A stretch of 9,205 nt of DNA from contig NZ_CALINL010000054.1 in NCBI RefSeq assembly GCF_938045225.1, positions 1-9,205 of the forward strand, read 5' to 3'. Below are positions 1 through 6,361 of this stretch, piece by piece (within the stretch, counting starts at the first letter, position 1; each line of letters begins with the position of its first letter). Source of the stretch: an uncultured Campylobacter sp. (GTDB lineage Bacteria; Campylobacterota; Campylobacteria; Campylobacterales; Campylobacteraceae). The notes under the pieces are model-generated. The model saw only the letters and a program-made list of their open reading frames with translations, searched no databases and had not been told where the DNA came from. Made by a program: the position numbers and the translations under genes.

Positions 1-93
1 AAAGTTTATAGCAAGATGACATACCGACTTTTTAGCCAAATTTTAGACATATTTGATAAATTTGCTGAATATTTAAAATTAAGCGATTTTTAA
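1..93 (+). CDS. C-terminal end of an unidentified protein (partial)
   Basis: The first reading frame is open from the window edge to a TAA at 91-93 and encodes 30 residues that look like an amphipathic helix, ending EYLKLSDF. The frame has no stop from base 1, and a new promoter, SD and gene begin only after it, so a gene tail is the simplest reading. Thirty open codons in AT-rich DNA can also occur by chance. No family can be named from this fragment. No terminator hairpin is visible between it and the lipoprotein gene, so some read-through is possible. Confidence 0.45.
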   Translation, partial: KVYSKMTYRLFSQILDIFDKFAEYLKLSDF

Positions 94-105
94 CTGAATA
101 GATTT

Positions 106-130
106 TATACTTAAATTTTATTTTAAGGAG
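106..130 (+). promoter_or_regulatory. Promoter -10 element and SD for the lipoprotein gene
   Basis: TATACT at 106-111 fits a sigma-70 -10 box in an AT-rich stretch. Campylobacter promoters often lack a clear -35 and rely on T-rich upstream DNA, as seen here. AAGGAG at 125-130 is a strong SD five bases before the ATG at 136. The -10 is inferred from sequence only. Confidence 0.5.
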
Positions 131-135
131 AGTAA

Positions 136-621
136 ATGAAAACTAAAATCGCATCTTTTGCACTAATTGCCACTATTCTCGGTGGTTGCACTATGCCAAA
201 TTTACCAAAGGCATCAGATAGAAACTACCAAAGCAGTACAACAACCGTGCTTCCATCCGTGAGTAACGCGCTGGCGAATACTCAAGCTCCAAAAGATTTT
301 AGAGAGCAGTTTGAAAGCGCCAAGCCTAGACTACAAGAGTTTTTATCCAATATGGCATGCTATAATTGGCAAAAAAATAATAAATACATGGAAGTCGGTA
401 AAGCACCGCGCATGACAAAAGGAACTTCTAACATGAGTACTTTTCGTTATACTAAAGCCGAGTGTGCCGAACTTTTACGTGTAACCGACATAAAACCTAT
501 AGCAAAAAATGCTTTTAGATTTACCGTAGTTTTTATGGCGCCAGATAGTGAAGAGATAGCTAACTATAACACTCTGCAAGCAATCAAGCAAGCAAACGGA
601 GAATGGCTGTTTAGGTGGTAA
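136..621 (+). CDS. Small hypothetical lipoprotein
   Basis: A 161-residue protein with a typical lipoprotein signal peptide: basic start MKTK, a hydrophobic stretch, and lipobox LGGC with the lipid-accepting cysteine at residue 18. Signal peptidase II would cleave before Cys18 and the mature protein would sit in the cell envelope. Residue 19 is Thr, so nothing suggests retention in the inner membrane. A Ser/Thr-rich linker (about 30-50) leads into a mixed folded region with two further cysteines (Cys75 and Cys109 by count) that could pair. No enzyme motif is recognised and the function is unknown. Start choice is firm: AAGGAG lies five bases upstream and the signal peptide begins at this Met. 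It is a single-gene unit with its own promoter and terminator. Confidence 0.85.
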   Translation: MKTKIASFALIATILGGCTMPNLPKASDRNYQSSTTTVLPSVSNALANTQAPKDFREQFESAKPRLQEFLSNMACYNWQKNNKYMEVGKAPRMTKGTSNMSTFRYTKAECAELLRVTDIKPIAKNAFRFTVVFMAPDSEEIANYNTLQAIKQANGEWLFRW

Positions 622-626
622 ACTTT

Positions 627-655
627 AAGACTTGCATTTCTTGCAAGTCTTTTTC
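627..655 (+). terminator. Rho-independent terminator after the lipoprotein gene
   Basis: A perfect 10-bp stem (627-636 with 642-651) with a five-base loop is followed by further Ts. It lies six bases after the lipoprotein stop codon. The T tract is on the plus strand, so it serves the lipoprotein gene. It sits between two convergent genes, and on the minus strand it lacks a good U tract for ruvB. Confidence 0.85.
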
Positions 656-678
656 TCCCGTTTTTAAATAATGCTCCC

Positions 679-1698
679 CTACTCCTCAAACAATCCCTTT
701 TGCGTATCGCCGTCAAATTTGAGCTTAAACACCTCGTAGGCTTTTGCGCTAGCTAGCCTGCCTTTAGCGGTGCGCTCGATGTAGCCGTTAGCGAGCAGAT
801 AGGGCTCGATCACGTCCTCGACCGTGCCCTCGTCCTCGCTTAGAGCTGCCGCGATCGTGCTTAGACCCATCGGGCGGCGTTTGGCGGCGAGCAGGATTTC
901 TAGGTACTTGATATCCATCTCGTCAAAGCCGATATCGTTTACGCCAAGCGCGTCCAGAGCCTCTTTGGCGCGAGGTTGCGAGATAACGGCTTCGTCGTTT
1001 ACCTCGGCGAAGTCTCGTATGCGCTTTAGCAGCCGTAGCGCGATCCTAGGCGTGGCGCGCGAGCGAGCGGCGACCTCGAGAGCGGCGGCTTTTTTGCACT
1101 CTTTGCCAAGCTTTACCGAGGCGATCTGCACGATACGAGCCAGCTCCTCTCTGGTGTAAAACTGCAGCCTAAAATCCATCCCGAATCTATCTCGCAGGGG
1201 TGCCGAGATCATTCCCGCGCGCGTCGTAGCGCCGATGAGCGTAAATTTAGGCAGGTCGATTTTGATGGTCTGCGCCGCAGGCCCCGAGCCGATGATGATA
1301 TCTAGGCGAAAGTCCTCCATCGCAGGATAGAGCACCTCCTCGATCGCGGGACTTAGGCGGTGTATCTCGTCGATAAAGAGCACGTCGCCCTCTTGGAGAT
1401 TGGTTAGCACCGCCGCTAGATCGCCGCTTTTTTCTATCATGGGTGCGGCCGTCATCTTGATGCTCACGCCCATTTCGTTTGCGATGATGTGCGCCAGAGT
1501 CGTCTTACCAAGGCCCGGAGGCCCGTAGAAAAGCACGTGGTCTAGACACTCGCCGCGCTTTTTGGCAGCCTTTATAAAGACGCCTAAATTTTGCTTGATC
1601 TTTTCCTGTCCGATGTAATCCTCAAAGCGCGTTGGGCGCAGCGACACTTCAAAATCGTTCTCAAAGCTTATTTTTTCTATTTCGACTATTCTATCCAT
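679..1698 (-). CDS. ruvB: RuvB, Holliday junction branch-migration ATPase
   Basis: RuvB is the hexameric AAA+ motor that, loaded by RuvA, drives branch migration of Holliday junctions during recombination and repair; RuvC resolves the junction. The 339-residue length is normal for the family. Visible motifs are Walker A GPPGLGKT at 59-66, Walker B LFIDEIH with Asp110 and Glu111, sensor GATTR at 156-160, the APLRDRFG arginine-finger segment at 166-173, and a C-terminal winged-helix DNA-binding domain (around GLSTIAAALSEDEGTVED). The ATG at 1696-1698 gives the expected N-terminus, with RPTRFEDYIGQ near residue 21, although the SD before it is weak. No ruvA or ruvC lies next to it, which is usual in Campylobacter. 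It converges on the lipoprotein gene. Confidence 0.98.
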   Translation of the reverse strand: MDRIVEIEKISFENDFEVSLRPTRFEDYIGQEKIKQNLGVFIKAAKKRGECLDHVLFYGPPGLGKTTLAHIIANEMGVSIKMTAAPMIEKSGDLAAVLTNLQEGDVLFIDEIHRLSPAIEEVLYPAMEDFRLDIIIGSGPAAQTIKIDLPKFTLIGATTRAGMISAPLRDRFGMDFRLQFYTREELARIVQIASVKLGKECKKAAALEVAARSRATPRIALRLLKRIRDFAEVNDEAVISQPRAKEALDALGVNDIGFDEMDIKYLEILLAAKRRPMGLSTIAAALSEDEGTVEDVIEPYLLANGYIERTAKGRLASAKAYEVFKLKFDGDTQKGLFEE

Positions 1699-2033
1699 TT
1701 TTTTCGGCTCTGTTTTTCGTAAATTTGCCGCATTTTACAAAATTTTGGGTAAGTTTTGGCTTTGGGCTCGCTTGAAACCAGGCTTCGCATTCGGAGCTAA
1801 ATTTAAAAAAAACGGTGCAATTAAATTTGAGAGAAAATGAATTTATTTTTAAAACGCGACGCCAAATTTTATGCCGCAAAGGTCAGGGTTTTAAAACCGC
1901 AAAAAGCAAATTTTACCCTGCATGCAAAACTCAAAGCCTCGAATTTATCCGCCTCGCCGAAGCTGATAAATCTCAAAAATCAGATTAAATTTGACGTGAA
2001 AATCACCGAGTGTCGTCAAAAATCAGCCCGAGC
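1699..2033. other. 335-bp AAATTT-rich spacer, no convincing gene
   Basis: This gap lies upstream of ruvB and downstream of the Sel1 gene. Both strands hold short open frames (1691-1879 minus, 1837-2037 plus), but neither has a good SD or a recognisable product, and their composition follows the AAATTT-rich background. It contains a perfect 12-bp palindrome GGTTTTAAAACC (1887-1898), a CAGGGT/ACCCTG inverted repeat (1884-1889 with 1915-1920), and an 11-nt direct repeat TCAAAAATCAG (1973-1983 and 2016-2026). The ruvB promoter must lie near its right-to-left exit, but I cannot place it with confidence. Confidence 0.6.
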
Positions 2034-2936
2034 CTAAAACTCCGCTATCCTAGCCTTTAAAAGCTTGCAGTCGCTATCGTTGCCAAATTTACAACCCTCC
2101 GCGATAGACTCGAATTTTTCGTAAATTTCGATATTTTTCTCGTAGTTTTCAAAGCCCAGAGCCCTACAGCCGTCGTCGTTGCCGAGCTTGCAAGCACGCG
2201 AATATCCGTCGTAGGCGTCATAAATCGTGAACTCCACGCCCTGCGCGTGCTCGTAAACGTAGCCAAGAGCATAGCAGCCAAGCGCATTTTTCATGTAGCA
2301 CGAGGTGTCAAAGGCCTTGTGCGCGCTTGCTAGATCGCGCTCCGCGCCCAGCCCCTCATGCATCATCCTGCCGTAGTTGTAGCAGCCCGCGCCGTCAAAT
2401 TTCCTGCACGCTTTGGCGTACAAATTTACGGATTTTTTGAGATCGTTTTGCGATTCGTAGATGAGGCCGAGGTTGTTGCAAGCCGCCTCAGAGCCCAGCT
2501 TGCAGCCTTTTTCGTAGAGGCGAAATATTTTATTTTCATCTTTGGGACCGAAAATTTCCTTGACGTTTAAAAGCGCTAGATCAAAGCAGCCCGTGCCGTT
2601 TCCCAGCTCACACGATTTTTCAAAGAAAAGCTCGGCTTTTTCGTTGCTTTTCTCGGCTCCTAGCCCGCTAAAATGCATACTGCCCAGCGCTGCGCAGCTC
2701 ATCGCGCCACCCTCCTCGCAAAGCGGCGATAAAATCTTAAAAGCTGCGTCATAGTCGGCATTTTCGATAGCCTGTCTCGCGGCCTCCTCACGCTTGTAAA
2801 ACCGCTTCTCGTTCTGTGCTTGCTCGTTTTGCTCGCCCAGGCTATCGATACCTAGTCCAAAATTCGGATTTGAGGCCATTAGCGAGCCAAGAAATGCCAC
2901 TAAAATAAATAAGATTTTCAAAAATTTACTCCTCAT
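2034..2936 (-). CDS. Secreted cysteine-rich Sel1-repeat protein (Hcp-like)
   Basis: From the ATG at 2934-2936 the product has 300 residues. It starts with a clear Sec signal peptide (MRSKF then a hydrophobic run to about residue 20, with a likely cleavage near MAS|NP). The rest is helical Sel1-like/TPR-type repeats with seven C-x7-C pairs at 73/81, 109/117, 145/153, 177/185, 213/221, 249/257 and 282/290, mostly 36 residues apart. This is the pattern of Helicobacter cysteine-rich proteins (Hcp), in which each helix pair is locked by a disulfide in the periplasm. Hcp proteins are secreted scaffolds, and some bind penicillin; the role here is unknown. The frame is open further upstream to 3101, but that extension is basic, AAATTT-derived and would bury the signal peptide, so it was rejected. 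The SD is weak. Confidence 0.85.
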   Translation of the reverse strand: MRSKFLKILFILVAFLGSLMASNPNFGLGIDSLGEQNEQAQNEKRFYKREEAARQAIENADYDAAFKILSPLCEEGGAMSCAALGSMHFSGLGAEKSNEKAELFFEKSCELGNGTGCFDLALLNVKEIFGPKDENKIFRLYEKGCKLGSEAACNNLGLIYESQNDLKKSVNLYAKACRKFDGAGCYNYGRMMHEGLGAERDLASAHKAFDTSCYMKNALGCYALGYVYEHAQGVEFTIYDAYDGYSRACKLGNDDGCRALGFENYEKNIEIYEKFESIAEGCKFGNDSDCKLLKARIAEF

Positions 2937-3208
2937 TTTTACGTCCAGTACTGCTTTAATCATCAAATTTAAGTGACCTACCCGTAACGCGCTTGGTAAA
3001 ATCCGTCCTCGGCCTTGCGGCTTAAATTTGTGGCGCAAATTTACCTGCTTGAATTTTGCGCTTTCAAGCTGAATCGTAAATTTACGCGCCAAATTTAACA
3101 ACCAACGATAAAAACATGAGAACTCAAATTTAACGCCAAAAGCCTAAATTTGCCATCGTTTAGCGAGTTATCAAATTTGCCGTGCAGGCTAGATTCGCTC
3201 AAAACAAG
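2937..3208. other. AAATTT-rich spacer between panB and the Sel1 gene
   Basis: In 272 bases AAATTT occurs eight times (near 2965, 3024, 3037, 3078, 3091, 3126, 3146 and 3173), most with a C before or a G after. No terminator with a clean U tract and no RNA gene is visible. Such words are common between genes in this Campylobacter group. Part of the stretch must carry the promoter of the Sel1 gene, or read-through from panB. Confidence 0.6.
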
Positions 3209-4012
3209 CTAAATTTGATACTCAAACTCCTCGCTTGGAAACGTCTTTTCTCTAACTTCGCGAGCGTAGGCTTCTACCGCCGTTCGTACTAAATTTGCAC
3301 CGTCAAGATAGCGCTTGACGAATTTTGGCTTAAACTCGTCAAAAAAGCCGAGCATATCACTCCAGACGAGCACCTGTCCGTCTACGTCGGCACCTGCGCC
3401 GATACCGATGATAGGCATTTGCACGCTCTTTGCGACCTTTGCCGCAACCGCACTTAGCGTGCCCTCGACCACGGTCGAAAACGCTCCAGCGCTCTCAAGC
3501 GCCTTTGCCTCCTCGATCAAGCGCGCTTCGTCGGCCTCGCTGCGTCCTTTTATCTTGTAGCCGCCTTCGTTTCGCACAAACTGGGGCATGAGTCCGATGT
3601 GAGCCATCACGTTTATACCCTCGCCAACGAGCCTTTTTACGATAGGAGCGGCCTTTAAGCCGCCTTCAAATTTGACGGCGTCCGCGCCTGCTTTGATAAA
3701 TTTCGTCGCGTTTTTTAACGCAGATTTTTCATCCTGATAGCTACCAAAGGGCATATCCGCGACTACAAAAGCGCGCTTTGCACCCTGCAAAACAGCTTTA
3801 ACATGATAAAGCGCGTCACTCATTTTTAGACTTAACGTATCTTTTTTGCCGTTAAAACTCATATTTAGACTATCGCCAACTAGGATAATATCGGCACAAT
3901 CATCAAAAAGCCGCGCAAAAAGAGCGTCATAAGCCGTGATCATAACTATGGGCTGAACGTCCTTTTTATTAATTATATCATAAACCGTAACTTTTTTATC
4001 ACTTTTAGGCAT
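3209..4012 (-). CDS. panB: PanB, 3-methyl-2-oxobutanoate hydroxymethyltransferase
   Basis: PanB transfers a one-carbon unit from 5,10-methylene-tetrahydrofolate to 2-oxoisovalerate, giving ketopantoate, the first committed step to pantothenate and coenzyme A. The 267 residues match the usual length. Metal and substrate residues fall two positions after those of E. coli PanB: Asp47 in VGDSLNMSF, Asp86 in ADMPFG, Glu116 in KFEGG, and the catalytic Glu183 in VVEG. GIGAGADVDGQVLVWSDMLG is the typical C-terminal motif. The start at 4010-4012 has a strong GGAGG SD just upstream. A longer frame reaching 4132 overlaps the HPt gene and was rejected. No panC or panD follows; the next gene downstream is the Sel1 protein after 272 bases, so panB stands alone here. 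Confidence 0.96.
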   Translation of the reverse strand: MPKSDKKVTVYDIINKKDVQPIVMITAYDALFARLFDDCADIILVGDSLNMSFNGKKDTLSLKMSDALYHVKAVLQGAKRAFVVADMPFGSYQDEKSALKNATKFIKAGADAVKFEGGLKAAPIVKRLVGEGINVMAHIGLMPQFVRNEGGYKIKGRSEADEARLIEEAKALESAGAFSTVVEGTLSAVAAKVAKSVQMPIIGIGAGADVDGQVLVWSDMLGFFDEFKPKFVKRYLDGANLVRTAVEAYAREVREKTFPSEEFEYQI

Positions 4013-4095
4013 AAATTTCCTCCGCTGTTTTGATATTTTATTTTTAATTTTATCAAAAAATGTTAGAATACTGATAACAAATTTAAGGAAACTCA
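4013..4095. promoter_or_regulatory. Divergent promoter region between panB and the HPt gene
   Basis: This 83-bp AT-rich spacer must start transcription both ways. For the plus strand, TGTTAGAAT (4061-4069) is an extended -10 (TGn plus TAGAAT), about 27 bases before the HPt ATG, whose SD AAGGAA is at 4085-4090. For the minus strand there are TAAAAT-type -10 candidates around 4040-4055, and GGAGG before the panB ATG. No operator-like palindrome stands out. Confidence 0.5.
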
Positions 4096-4503
4096 ATGGG
4101 AATACTAAAAAGCCTCGAAATAGACTACTCATACGACATAGTAGAGGAGTTTTTATCGCATTATACTTTGATGTGCGATTTAATGGAGCCGCTAATCATA
4201 AGCCTAGCCAGGCACGATAGATACGGTAGCAATATTAGTGAACTTTTTAGAATTTTTCATAATATTAAATCCGCAGCAGGCTTCATGAGACTTGATCCTA
4301 TACTAAAGTTAACTACATTAGCAGAGGAAATTTGCGGCGAAGCAAGGGATTTACAAGGGCCGGCAAATGAAGACTTTGTGGACTGGTTACTTTTACTGAG
4401 TGACCAATTTAGTAGATACAAAAACGATATTGAAAACGATGCCGAGTTTTTCAGCCCCTTAGATGCAAATATCGTAAAAATACCGCAAAAACTAGACGTT
4501 TGA
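4096..4503 (+). CDS. Stand-alone HPt (histidine phosphotransfer) protein
   Basis: A 135-residue, mostly helical protein with an HPt core motif FHNIKSAAGF at residues 54-63. His55 is the predicted phosphate-accepting residue, followed by the helix LDPILKLTTLAEEICGEARD seen in HPt four-helix bundles. HPt proteins relay phosphate between receiver domains of hybrid kinases and response regulators. No kinase or receiver gene is adjacent, so the partner is elsewhere. There is no membrane segment or signal peptide, so it should be cytoplasmic. The ATG at 4096 has SD AAGGAA five bases upstream. It is divergent from panB and followed after 66 bases by ssrA. The motif has SAAG where many HPt proteins have GxxG-like sequence, which is within family range. 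Confidence 0.75.
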   Translation: MGILKSLEIDYSYDIVEEFLSHYTLMCDLMEPLIISLARHDRYGSNISELFRIFHNIKSAAGFMRLDPILKLTTLAEEICGEARDLQGPANEDFVDWLLLLSDQFSRYKNDIENDAEFFSPLDANIVKIPQKLDV

Positions 4504-4522
4504 CAAAAAATACAAAAAATAA

Positions 4523-4535
4523 TATAATCTATAAT
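4523..4535 (+). promoter_or_regulatory. ssrA promoter, two overlapping -10 candidates
   Basis: Two TATAAT boxes (4523-4528 and 4530-4535) lie 35-47 bases before the mature tmRNA 5' end in a very AT-rich stretch. A start about 7 bases after the second box gives a short 5' leader that RNase P would remove at G4570. No convincing -35 is seen, which is usual for Campylobacter. Confidence 0.65.
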
Positions 4536-4656
4536 CTTTAAAATAAGGCTAAATTTAGCATATTCTTACGGGAGCGACTTGGCTTCGACAGGAGCAGAGC
4601 GGTCACGGTGGCACGTCGCTTTGAGCAAAGCGTAAAAAGCTCAAATAAATTTAAAC

Positions 4657-4701
4657 GCAAACAACGTTAACTACGCTCCTGCTTACGCTAAAGCTGCGTA
4701 A
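4657..4701 (+). other. tmRNA tag-peptide reading frame
   Basis: Resume codon GCA at 4657, then codons giving ANNVNYAPAYAKAA and a TAA stop. The final AA is the signal recognised by ClpXP-type proteases, and ANN... is the usual epsilonproteobacterial start. Confidence 0.9.
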
Positions 4702-4899
4702 GTTCAGTTGAGCCTCGCCTAGTCCGATACTAGCTAAGACGGCGGCGAGTAACCCCAGCTAGCGTAGGTTGGCAGCCTGACGAGCTGCTAGCCGAAATCT
4801 TGTCTTAGTCTAAAATAAGGTTTTGGAAAGTGAGCCCTTTTAGATGAAATTTTCACTTTTGCTAAGCGTGTAGAGGCTGCGATCGGTTTGTTTTTGGAC

Positions 4900-4927
4900 A
4901 GGGGTTCGATCCCCCTCGCTTCCACCA
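4900..4927 (+). other. Probable left attachment site (attL) in the ssrA 3' end
   Basis: Tyrosine integrases of the P4/SSR type commonly recombine within the T arm to CCA end of ssrA, rebuilding an intact gene at one border. Here ssrA is intact and an outward-reading integrase starts 217 bases later, so the core should lie in the T-loop/acceptor segment. I found no second copy of this segment in the window, so the right border is beyond 9205. Exact core limits are inferred. Confidence 0.6.
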
Positions 4928-5144
4928 TTTATCAATTTTACAAGATTTCATACAATATTATACATTTTCAAGAAAATAAGTGTGTTTTTGAGTGCGCAAG
5001 AGTAAAACGCTAAATTTTTACACACTCAAAACGGCTAAATCGTGTTATGCTCTAAAAATCGTCATCTTAGCTAATACCAAAACGGAGATTTTAAGAGCTA
5101 ACGAACCCTAGCCCACTTTTAAAAGAACCCGAAAAGGCGAGAAA
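4928..5144 (+). promoter_or_regulatory. Integrase upstream region with possible arm-type sites
   Basis: Between the attachment site and the integrase lie repeated motifs: AAAACGCTAAAT (5004-5015) and AAAACGGCTAAAT (5028-5040), and a 9-bp inverted repeat TTTTGAGTG/CACTCAAAA (4986-4994 with 5023-5031). Short repeats in this position are what the N-terminal arm-binding domain of such integrases uses, and they could also autoregulate the gene. The promoter is not clear; TATGCT at 5046-5051 is a weak -10 candidate. A 6-bp TTAGCT/AGCTAA pair (5067-5072, 5096-5101) is also present. Confidence 0.4.
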
Positions 5145-6361
5145 ATGGCGACATTTGCAAAAGATAGCCAACTAAAAGCATACGCATTAAAAGACGGCAA
5201 GGCTAGAGAGTGGATTAAGGATATTTCCACTCCATACCTTTATGTTTATGCGACGCAGACCAAAAACGGCGTAAGCAAAACGTTTATTTTTAGATACGCC
5301 GACGCCGAGCGCAAAACTAATCAAATCATCATAGGCAAATATCCGAGTATTACGCTAGCCGAAGCAAGAGCCAAAGCGACCGAGCTAAAAAGACTAAAAG
5401 AGAGAGGCGAGGACATCAAAAAAGCCGTGATAGCTCAAAAGGCGGTTAAATTTGCGGACGTGGCGCGCGAGTGGGTAGAAAAAGAGCGGGCTAAAAATAC
5501 CTCATCGCTAAGCAGAGAAACGGGACGGATAAATAACTACCTTATGCCCTATCTAAAAAACGGCGACGTTAGAACGCTAGCGCGCAGAGACTACGCGCAG
5601 GTCATCGAGCGCATACAAGAGACCGAAGCCAAAAAGGGCATAAGTCACGATACGAGTAAACGCACGTTTAGGCTACTTCGTAAGATTTTAGACCTAGCCG
5701 TTAATAAAGGCTACATTGAACATAACCCGACGCGCGACATAATCTTTACCGATACCTTTAAAACCTCAAAATGCGAGAATTACAGGGCGATAACCGACCC
5801 CAAGAGGCTAGGCGAGCTTTAAGGGCGTTTGACGGCTTTAGAGGCTCAAATAGCGCAAAGCAGGCGTTAGTATTCGGCGCGCATACCTTTTTACGTAGCG
5901 CGAACGTCAGGGGGCTAAAATGGCGATACGTGAGCTTTGATAAAGACCTCATCGTATTTCCCGCTAGCGATATGAAAATGGGCGCGGACTTCGCCGTGCC
6001 GTTAAGCAGGCAAGTAAAAGAGCTTTTAAAATCTCAATACGAGATAAGGCGGGGCGATTTCGTATTTCCTAGCGACATAACGAGCCTAAAGCCTCTAAGC
6101 GAAAATACGCTCAACTACGCGCTTAAACGGCTAGGTTTCGGCGATGAAACGGCTTTTCACGGACTAAGGGCGACCGCCTCGACGCTGCTAAACGAAAATA
6201 TCAAACGACACGGCAAAGACGCGGAAATAATAGAGCTTTGCCTAGACCACAGAGAGCGAAATAAAATAAAGTCAATCTACGATAGAAGCCAAAGACTGGA
6301 CGAGCGCGCCGAGCTTATGCAGTGGTGGAGCGACTATCTGGACGAAGTGAAAGGGGAATGA
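5145..6361 (+). pseudogene. P4-type tyrosine integrase, frameshifted
   Basis: Site-specific recombinase of the island. The first piece (5145-5822, 225 residues) holds the arm-binding domain (DUF4102-like, about residues 5-90, with IIIGKYPSITLAEARAKA) and the SAM-like core-binding domain (about 100-190). The second piece (frame open to TGA at 6359-6361) holds the catalytic domain: Arg in TFLRSANVRGLKW, Lys in DMKMG, HGLR, LDHRE, and the Tyr nucleophile in SIYDR. The first frame stops at TAA 5820-5822, right after PKRLGEL, and the -1 frame continues LRAFDGFRGSNSAKQ. Restoring one T in the CTTTAA run would give about 405 residues, the normal family length. The second piece has a possible internal start at 5771, but alone it would lack DNA binding. 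So this is a recent frameshift or a sequencing error. The SD is weak (AGGCGAG). Confidence 0.9.

Larger units (their letters stand above)
4570..4927 (+). ncRNA. ssrA: Transfer-messenger RNA (tmRNA)
   Basis: tmRNA with SmpB rescues stalled ribosomes and tags the unfinished protein for proteolysis. The 5' end GGGAGCG pairs with CGCTTCC (one G-U) just before ACCA at the 3' end, giving the seven-bp alanine-type acceptor stem. The T arm AGGGG-TTCGATC-CCCCT is perfect and the CCA is encoded (4925-4927). The tag frame starts at the GCA at 4657 and reads ANNVNYAPAYAKAA with TAA at 4699-4701. It differs at two neighbouring residues from the C. jejuni tag. GC-rich pseudoknot arms follow the tag (about 4705-4800). 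The one-piece layout and 358-nt length are normal. The island integrase lies just downstream, so the 3' end doubles as an attachment site. Confidence 0.97.

Noticed and set aside
824..1159. Plus-strand open frame of 111 codons
   Set aside because: It lies wholly inside ruvB on the other strand, is Ser/Arg/Ala-rich as mirror frames of GC-rich genes are, and has no SD.
1691..1879. Minus-strand frame just upstream of ruvB
   Set aside because: Overlaps the ruvB start, has no SD, and its sequence follows the AAATTT-rich spacer.
1837..2037. Plus-strand 66-codon frame
   Set aside because: Only a weak GAGAG precedes it, the product is unrecognised and basic, and the DNA has the spacer's repeated words.
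2057..2754. Frames on both strands within the Sel1 gene (2057-2287, 2358-2570, 2542-2754)
   Set aside because: Mirror or shifted frames of a gene with clear repeats and signal peptide.
2937..3101. Upstream extension of the Sel1 gene
   Set aside because: Would add 55 basic residues before an evident signal peptide; the DNA is AAATTT-rich spacer.
3315..3560. Plus-strand frame inside panB
   Set aside because: Mirror frame of a conserved enzyme; no SD.
4013..4132. Upstream extension of panB
   Set aside because: GGAGG precedes the ATG at 4012, which gives the normal PanB length; the extension would overlap the HPt gene.
5811..5823. Programmed -1 frameshifting in the integrase
   Set aside because: The codons GAG CTT TAA do not form an X-XXY-YYZ slippery site, and a +1 slip on CTT would reach TGA within four codons. 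A lost T is simpler.
5758..5952. Minus-strand frame inside the integrase
   Set aside because: Mirror frame over the frameshift region; no SD or recognised product.
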